In this document: positions 60,201-64,000 of the stretch, in pieces | How the letters are laid out: the number at the start of each line of letters is the position of its first letter | Position numbering within the stretch: position 1 is the first letter of the stretch | Source: G963662655 sp963665015 | GTDB lineage: Bacteria > Cloacimonadota > Cloacimonadia > Cloacimonadales > JAIOQZ01 | NCBI GenBank assembly: GCA_963665015.2 | Contig: CAXXSY010000004.1 | Location: 1,302,001-1,366,000, forward strand | Length of the DNA: 64,000 nucleotides | Direction of reading: 5' to 3' | Notes under the pieces: model-generated | Seen by the model: the letters and a program-made list of their open reading frames with translations, nothing else | What the model was told of the DNA's origin: nothing | Database searches by the model: none | Translations under genes and position numbers: made by a program

Positions 60201-60229
60201 GTCTTGTTATCGTAATCCATCATGCCCAT
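57212..60229 (-). CDS. Membrane Ser/Thr kinase with LRR and FGE/SUMF1-like domains
   Basis: A 1005-residue three-part protein. Kinase (about residues 40-290): GEGSYGAVY loop, KALKVF Lys, HMDIKPANL catalytic loop (Met instead of Arg, a non-RD kinase), SDFGIAG and APEH. A first transmembrane helix (about 325-345) leads to a periplasmic region with leucine-rich repeats (LDLWKNQRISDLRSL, WLDLAGNDLESLDAV). A second helix (about 640-660) leads to a formylglycine-generating-enzyme-like domain (IPGGSFRMGD, GGRLPTEAEWEYAARNKG, GNLLEWCQDYY, SVRGGGWCF). By this topology the FGE-like part would face the cytoplasm. ATG 60229 is the likely start. The next gene, tamA, overlaps it by 4 bases. Confidence 0.8.
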   Translation of the reverse strand: MGMMDYDNKTRKRDATKVKSYAFGDGEHFVPEIKTGTILDDRYQVIGKVGEGSYGAVYQVFDRKMDIPKALKVFGRREESMHIIADLREEARMLARINHPNIIRIFDFNETGEYIYLDTEYVEGGNLEDNLQKLRKSDKSIRRAARQIAEGLKEAHDQGIIHMDIKPANLLLDRVRNIKISDFGIAGQLGLKLHSTAGTPTYMAPEHIEGRPADQRSDIFSFGIVLYQMVYGNYPFKLDRDGNYIYDLPHHLYKDASDLNSIILKCIAANPEHRYTDFAPIINELKESQRKAPAGSKRPGFGLFFRNQMQEIAGDLRKESRNLMILLILLLLIIPFYLKIIRRLSEEQNPVHIDGPPMSTSVNMQPESSLSPDRLQKGDLVQLHDLRRGGEPTFEFFYNGEDPLSIRFDGNRVYLDNRLAGIHVRDRGDLPLPPNLDFIHSDIELSADDLSNQRNPNLAVRLGEMVSGRTMENLPANTRFLDLWKNQRISDLRSLNHLRNLEGLDIEAIHDFYPGGLMQLRQLKWLDLAGNDLESLDAVRSLANLEHLDISRNRLQGLATLRHQRALQSVRNQGNPQLPESDRQWLDEKNKHYAQERQQEEPSRQQIIWHRSTVMDKIVFGLALLVLILVVYQLLRLIRKNLPALLPDKKKKEEKPVLPPEFHDRLKKADAQEKENQLWTPTEDNALRTLHNLAVEFPNERQVRSREKGILHEAERKIRQYMAREEFEPAYLNLQSVLSVTGNSKLRKYRKRCLEKLVHEEPVKMIAIPGGSFRMGDFENETLSNAVPLHEVTLSDFSLSETTVTNHQFCEFLNAVGKHSEPLYEWINLSSPYCRIRRTDRGKYETVEPYSSFPVIEVSWYGAKRFCEWFGGRLPTEAEWEYAARNKGRKILFSQGNRPDRGKMNYLVDKSDNRWHSVFPVKSLPPGPLGLYEMSGNLLEWCQDYYDSEYYSESDSTNPQGPERSTLKSVRGGGWCFPFKHMKSYYRGSAKPTARNNFIGFRVAK

Positions 60230-60262
60230 CAATTCCAATCATACGTCGTTTTACAAATCAAA

Positions 60263-60292
60263 AGTACATGATAACCGGTTCAGGATTGTCAA
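60263..60292 (-). promoter_or_regulatory. Putative promoter of the kinase-tamA-tamB operon
   Basis: Minus-strand TTGACA (60292-60287), 18-base spacer, TGTACT (60268-60263), about 34 bases before the kinase start. Confidence 0.4.
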
Positions 60293-60306
60293 GGATTATC
60301 GGGGCA

Positions 60307-60456
60307 AACCAACTTCTGAATGTCCGAGCGAAGCGAGGTCTTCCGAATGTTGGTTTGACATCGGCATAGGAATCAACATTCAGAAGACCTCGCTTCGCTA
60401 ATCTGGCATTTGCAAGCAAATGCTACGCGCAAGCTCGACACATTCGGAAGTTGATT
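60307..60456. repeat. Large nested palindrome with three stems
   Basis: Outer arms 60307-60329 and 60433-60456 are near-complementary (AACCAACTTCTGAATGT... against ...ACATTCGGAAGTTGATT). An inner arm, 60328-60355 with 60371-60398, matches in 26 of 28 bases. A third perfect 8-bp stem, GCATTTGC-AA-GCAAATGC, is at 60406-60423. Folded, this is an outer stem carrying two hairpins. It fills the 244-base space between the kinase operon and the nnr gene. Confidence 0.8.
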
Positions 60457-60473
60457 CCCTTACAGGGTGAGAG

Positions 60474-61979
60474 TTATTCCTTCTTCGGCGATAGATAATC
60501 GAAATCGAGCAGGTGGTCGATGATGTCGGACGGGATGATTGAGGCGGTACCGCGCTTGTGGGCGAGCATGTCGGCGGTGAAGCCCATCAACCAACTCGCG
60601 GCGAGAGCAGCCTCAGGGATGTCGTGTCCCTGCGCGATGAACGATACGATGATACCCGCCAGAACGTCTCCGCTACCGCCGGTCGAGAGCCCGTTGTTGC
60701 CGTTGATATTGAAAAAGAAGAACTCCCCGGCGTGGAACAGGCTGACGTTGCTCTTGAGCAGGATGGGGCAGCCGTAGCGCTCGTGGAATTTCTGGAGCAT
60801 GCCGATCTCGTCGGTCTCGACGGCTTCCAGTTCGACGTCCATCAGACGTGCGAACTCGCCCAGATGCGGTGTTAGCAGTATGTTCGGGTGATTTCTGACA
60901 AGCTCCTGCAAGACCTCGTTCTTTGCGATGCAGTTGAGTCCGTCCGCGTCGATGACGGTTGGGATGGTGCTGGTGAGTACCAATTCCATCAGCTCCATGG
61001 CCTTCTCGCCGGTTCCGATGCCGGGCCCGATGAGGATGGCGTCGGTTTTCTGATGATCCGCGATGATCCTGTCCTGATCGATCTCGCCGCTTTCGAGGTA
61101 GGGAATCGGGTGGGTCATGACCTCGGTGAGCTTGGTCTCGTAGATCACTTCCATGCCGGGCGTGTGGTAGAGCTTGATGATCCCCGCGCCGCTTCGTAGC
61201 GCCGCTCGGGATGCCAGTACCGCGGCGCCGGAGAATCCGGGCGATCCGGCGAAAATTGAGACCCTTCCATACAAACCTTTGTGGGCGTAGTTCGTGCGGT
61301 AGGGCATGGGTGGCATCTCGTTGATGCGCGCCTTGGGACGAATGATATCGTAAAACTGCATCGGAATCCCGATGTCGATGGTGATCAGCTCTCCGGTGCA
61401 TGCCGCGCCGTCGCAGAGGTAGTGGCCGTATTTGGGCGCCGCCATGGTCAGGGTCTTTCTCGCGACGACAGCCACATCGCCCACGCCGGTGTTGGCGTTG
61501 AGTCCGGACGGGATATCGATGGCATAGACATAGGCGTAGCTTCCGTTGATCCAGTTTATGATTTTCTCGAGCTTTTCGGGCATTTCACCTCGGAAACCGA
61601 TTCCGAAGATCGCGTCGATGATCGTATCGAACACGGGGAGATTCTCTTCGTCGAATTCGAAGAACGGGATATCCAGCTTGTGGCAGAGGTCGTAGTTGTT
61701 GCGGGTCTCCGGCGTCATCTTCTTCTCGTTGCCGAGGAAGACGATGTTCACATTGTACCCTTCGTTGTACAGCCAGCGCGCGATCACGAGGCCGTCGCCG
61801 CCGTTGTTGCCGTGCCCGCAGAATACACCGATGAACGGGTCCGTTTCCCGGATATCTTCCAGAATGATCTCCGCGCAGGTTTTTCCCGCGTTTTCCATCA
61901 GCACGGCGCTCGGGATGCCGAAGTCGTTCATCGTATAGCGGTCGATCTCTTTCATTTCTTCTCTGGAGAGGATAAACAT
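60474..61979 (-). CDS. nnr: Bifunctional NAD(P)H-hydrate epimerase/dehydratase
   Basis: Repairs damaged NAD(P)H hydrates. The 501-residue protein fuses two enzymes. Residues about 1-215 are the YjeF-N epimerase (VLMENAGKTCAE, GHGNNGGDGLVIARWL, DAIFGIGFRGE), and residues about 225-495 are the ADP-dependent dehydratase (AGSPGFSGAAVLASRAALRSGAG, ILTPHLGEFARL, NGLSTGGSGDVLAGIIVSF). Both active sites look intact. It follows the sensor kinase gene by 12 bases. Confidence 0.94.
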   Translation of the reverse strand: MFILSREEMKEIDRYTMNDFGIPSAVLMENAGKTCAEIILEDIRETDPFIGVFCGHGNNGGDGLVIARWLYNEGYNVNIVFLGNEKKMTPETRNNYDLCHKLDIPFFEFDEENLPVFDTIIDAIFGIGFRGEMPEKLEKIINWINGSYAYVYAIDIPSGLNANTGVGDVAVVARKTLTMAAPKYGHYLCDGAACTGELITIDIGIPMQFYDIIRPKARINEMPPMPYRTNYAHKGLYGRVSIFAGSPGFSGAAVLASRAALRSGAGIIKLYHTPGMEVIYETKLTEVMTHPIPYLESGEIDQDRIIADHQKTDAILIGPGIGTGEKAMELMELVLTSTIPTVIDADGLNCIAKNEVLQELVRNHPNILLTPHLGEFARLMDVELEAVETDEIGMLQKFHERYGCPILLKSNVSLFHAGEFFFFNINGNNGLSTGGSGDVLAGIIVSFIAQGHDIPEAALAASWLMGFTADMLAHKRGTASIIPSDIIDHLLDFDYLSPKKE

Positions 61980-61991
61980 AACGGATACTCC

Positions 61992-63287
61992 TTATTTTTC
62001 GGGCAGCATGATTTCGATGGTCGTGCCTTCGTCGATCGTGCTTTCGAGAACTTTGATGCGTCCTTTGTGGTAGTCCTCGACGATGCGCTTGGCGAGGCTC
62101 AGTCCCAGTCCCCAACCGCGTCCCTTGGAAGTGATTCCGGGTTCGAAGATTTTGCCGAATTGCGATTTCGGGATCCCGCTGCCCTCGTCGCGCACCTGGA
62201 TGTAGGTGTTCTTGTTCTTGCAGGTCGCGGTCAGGATGATGTTGCCACCTTTGTTTGTCATGGCGTCGATGCTGTTACGTACCAGATTCTCGATCGTCCA
62301 GCGGATCAGATCGGGATCGATATTGATGATCTTGTCGTCGATCTTGCTGATCAGATGAATCTCGATCTCGTTGTCGAGGTTGGGCAGGCGGGTGTTGAAA
62401 TAAACGATGGTCTCTTCGAGTATTTCGTTGACGTTGTATGGCTTGAGTTTAACGACGGAACCAACCTTTCCGAACCGGTTGGCGACCTTCTGCAGATGCG
62501 ATACGTCCGCCTTCATGTGGTCGATCATCTCGAACATCCCGTCGTCTTGGCAATTGCCCTCGATCCGCATCCGAAGCAGATCCAGCCAGGCGAGCAGGGA
62601 CGAGATAGGTGTGCCGAACTGGTGCGCGGTCTCCTTAGCGAGTCCGATCCAGAGTTTGTCCTTCTCGCTCTTCTTGACCAGAAAAACGCCGTGCAGACCG
62701 AAGATCACGAAGACCAGCACCAGCGCCATCTCGAAGATGGGCATGTAGCGCAGTTGCTTCATGGAAAACGGCTCGCTGTAATATACGTAGCCGAAGATGT
62801 TCGTCGTCTGGTTGCTGTCGATCGACGTCTTGGCGAGCGGCATGGCGTAGAGGCTGTCCGATGAAGTATATTGCAGCGATATGGTGTTGTCGCTGTGCAT
62901 CTTGCCGAGTTCTTCGCGCAGGATTTTCTGCTTGTCGGCATCCAGGTATTCAAACGGCAGGTTGTCGATCTCGATGTTCTTCCAGGCGATCGGTTCGTTC
63001 CGGTTGTCGGTGACGATGATCTTGTAGTCGATATTCTGGAAAATCTGCTCCTGGATGTACTCGACCAGCCGGTCTTTCCAGATTTCGGTTTCCCAGTCGT
63101 TGTCCGTCAGTAGCGTAAAATAGCGGGCGAAGAGGTTGGGTACGATGTGGGCGTCCTTGCGTGCGTGGAAAATCAACCGGTTCGAGTAGATCACGAAGAA
63201 GATCATGATCAGGGCGCTGCCGAAGATGAAATAGAGCTTCAGCAGCAGGTTGCGGTCACTTCCTTTTAACAGCTTCCCAAACTTCAT
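61992..63287 (-). CDS. Membrane sensor histidine kinase
   Basis: A 431-residue kinase with two transmembrane helices (about 16-36 and 186-206) around a periplasmic sensor domain of about 150 residues. The H box is KETAHQFGTPISSLLAW, where the usual HELRTP is HQFGTP, and the ATPase boxes are LVRNSIDAM, DEGSGIPK and GWGLGLSLAKR. There is no HAMP domain, and no response regulator lies next to it in the window. It overlaps mazG by 32 bases. Confidence 0.87.
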   Translation of the reverse strand: MKFGKLLKGSDRNLLLKLYFIFGSALIMIFFVIYSNRLIFHARKDAHIVPNLFARYFTLLTDNDWETEIWKDRLVEYIQEQIFQNIDYKIIVTDNRNEPIAWKNIEIDNLPFEYLDADKQKILREELGKMHSDNTISLQYTSSDSLYAMPLAKTSIDSNQTTNIFGYVYYSEPFSMKQLRYMPIFEMALVLVFVIFGLHGVFLVKKSEKDKLWIGLAKETAHQFGTPISSLLAWLDLLRMRIEGNCQDDGMFEMIDHMKADVSHLQKVANRFGKVGSVVKLKPYNVNEILEETIVYFNTRLPNLDNEIEIHLISKIDDKIINIDPDLIRWTIENLVRNSIDAMTNKGGNIILTATCKNKNTYIQVRDEGSGIPKSQFGKIFEPGITSKGRGWGLGLSLAKRIVEDYHKGRIKVLESTIDEGTTIEIMLPEK

Positions 63288-64000
63288 CGAGTTGCTCCAG
63301 GGTTTGTTCGTGCATGTCCAGTCCGGCCTTGGCGAATTCCTTTTCCACCTGCCGGAATCGATTATCGAACTTCCGAATCGAGCCGCGCAGCGCGGCCTCG
63401 CTATCGACGTTCAGCTTGCGCGCGAGGTTCACCACCGTGAACAGAATGTCGCCAATCTCCTCCTCGATTCGTTCCTGCGGCTCGGATTCCCAAGCTTCCT
63501 CGAACTCGTCGAATTCCTCGCGCATCTTGTCGAACACCGGCTTCGCGTCGCCCCAGTCGAACCCGACGGACGCCGCCTTCTCCTGCATCCGTTGTGCCAC
63601 GATCAGTCCCGGCATGCTGTGCGGGATGCCGTCGATGGCGGAGCGATCCCTCTTCTCCTTCTCGCGCCGCTTCAGCCGTTCCCAGTTCATCTTGACTTCG
63701 TAGGCGTCGGTGGCCTCGGTGTCGCCGAAGATGTGCGGGTGCCGGCGGATCAGCTTGGTGCAGATGCGCGTCAAGACCTCCGCGGTGGTGAAATGCCCCG
63801 CTTCCTCGGCCAGTCTGATCTGCATCACGACATGCAGCATGATGTCACCGAGTTCTTCGCAGAGGTGGCTTTGGTCGTTGTGCTCGATGGCTTCGATAGC
63901 CTCGTAGAGCTCTTCGATGAAGTTGGGCACCAGCGAACGGGAGGTTTGTTTCAAGTCCCAGGGACAGCCGTTTTCCGGGTCGCGCAGCCTTGCCACGACT
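63256..64000 (-). CDS. mazG: Nucleoside triphosphate pyrophosphohydrolase MazG (cut by window edge)
   Basis: Two-domain MazG that hydrolyses NTPs and dNTPs to monophosphates. Both metal-binding sets are visible: EELYEAIEAIE with EELGDIMLHVV in the first domain, and EFDEFEEAW with EEIGDILFTVVNLARKL in the second. The frame continues past the right edge, because the conserved ARLRDPENGCPWDLKQT block normally follows 10-20 more residues, so the apparent start at 63996 is internal. At 247 residues the visible part is nearly the whole protein. Confidence 0.92.
   Translation of the reverse strand, partial: VVARLRDPENGCPWDLKQTSRSLVPNFIEELYEAIEAIEHNDQSHLCEELGDIMLHVVMQIRLAEEAGHFTTAEVLTRICTKLIRRHPHIFGDTEATDAYEVKMNWERLKRREKEKRDRSAIDGIPHSMPGLIVAQRMQEKAASVGFDWGDAKPVFDKMREEFDEFEEAWESEPQERIEEEIGDILFTVVNLARKLNVDSEAALRGSIRKFDNRFRQVEKEFAKAGLDMHEQTLEQLDEVWEAVKRK

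Noticed and set aside
61281..62864. Plus-strand frame of 527 codons opposite nnr and the sensor kinase
   Set aside because: It spans two clear minus-strand genes and their spacer and has no recognisable domain.

Overview
The window is a dense bacterial chromosome segment of about 46 protein genes, mostly on the minus strand in tightly packed, often overlapping operons. No rRNA, tRNA or CRISPR array was seen. Several features point to a diderm (two-membrane) member of the FCB supergroup or a nearby candidate phylum such as Cloacimonadota: Omp85/TamA and TamB proteins, lipoproteins, an outer-membrane beta-barrel, and two secreted proteins ending in the NPFNP-type C-terminal sorting domain typical of type IX-like secretion. 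The taxon is an inference from gene content, not a phylogenetic placement.

Layout. 1-2.0 kb: the end of a Gfo/Idh/MocA oxidoreductase gene and a C39-like cysteine peptidase gene. 2.1-3.9 kb: a compact, visibly AT-richer restriction-modification island, an NgoMIV-like CCGG-family endonuclease with a C5-cytosine methyltransferase. 4.1-10.2 kb: two large secreted proteins with sorting domains, an Ntn-hydrolase-like protein with a PKD domain and an FN3-rich protein. 10.2-18.6 kb: flippase-like protein, GT2, trpS, HPr, a VWA-like membrane protein, a beta-barrel and a lipoprotein. 18.6-25.9 kb: radical SAM protein, rnc and the classical fatty-acid cluster rpmF-plsX-fabH-fabD-fabG-acpP-fabF behind a good sigma70-type promoter. 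26.1-30.5 kb: OmpH/Skp-like chaperone, tandem-Cache lipoprotein, small lipoprotein, M23 peptidase and, divergently, a CapA-like protein.

30.7-41.9 kb is the most interesting block: a six-gene minus-strand operon that looks like a complete exopolysaccharide synthesis, export and control system. Its order is hybrid histidine kinase with Hpt, then a REC / zinc-ribbon (TackOD1-like) / degenerate GGDEF regulator, a processive GT2 synthase with QRFRW, a TolC-like exporter fused to a glycosidase-like TIM barrel, an HlyD-like adaptor fused through a Lys/Pro/Glu linker to TPRs, and a REC-histidine kinase. It resembles the Shewanella mxdABCD biofilm operon but has domain fusions I do not recognise from described systems.

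42.3-48.1 kb (plus strand): tilS-hpt-ftsH-hslV-hslU. A 38-bp duplication at the hslV/hslU junction has made a 13-codon minigene with ATGA couplings on both sides. 48.5-60.2 kb (minus): a translationally coupled chain of a Ser/Thr kinase-LRR-FGE membrane protein, TamA-like, TamB-like and Omp85-like proteins and an RsmF-like rRNA methyltransferase. 60.5-64 kb (minus): mazG (cut by the window edge), a sensor kinase and the NAD(P)H-hydrate repair enzyme.

Intergenic spaces hold a dispersed palindromic repeat family (GCGGACG...CGTCCGC, seven copies at three loci), often terminator-like and oriented with the upstream gene, and a large nested palindrome at 60307-60456.
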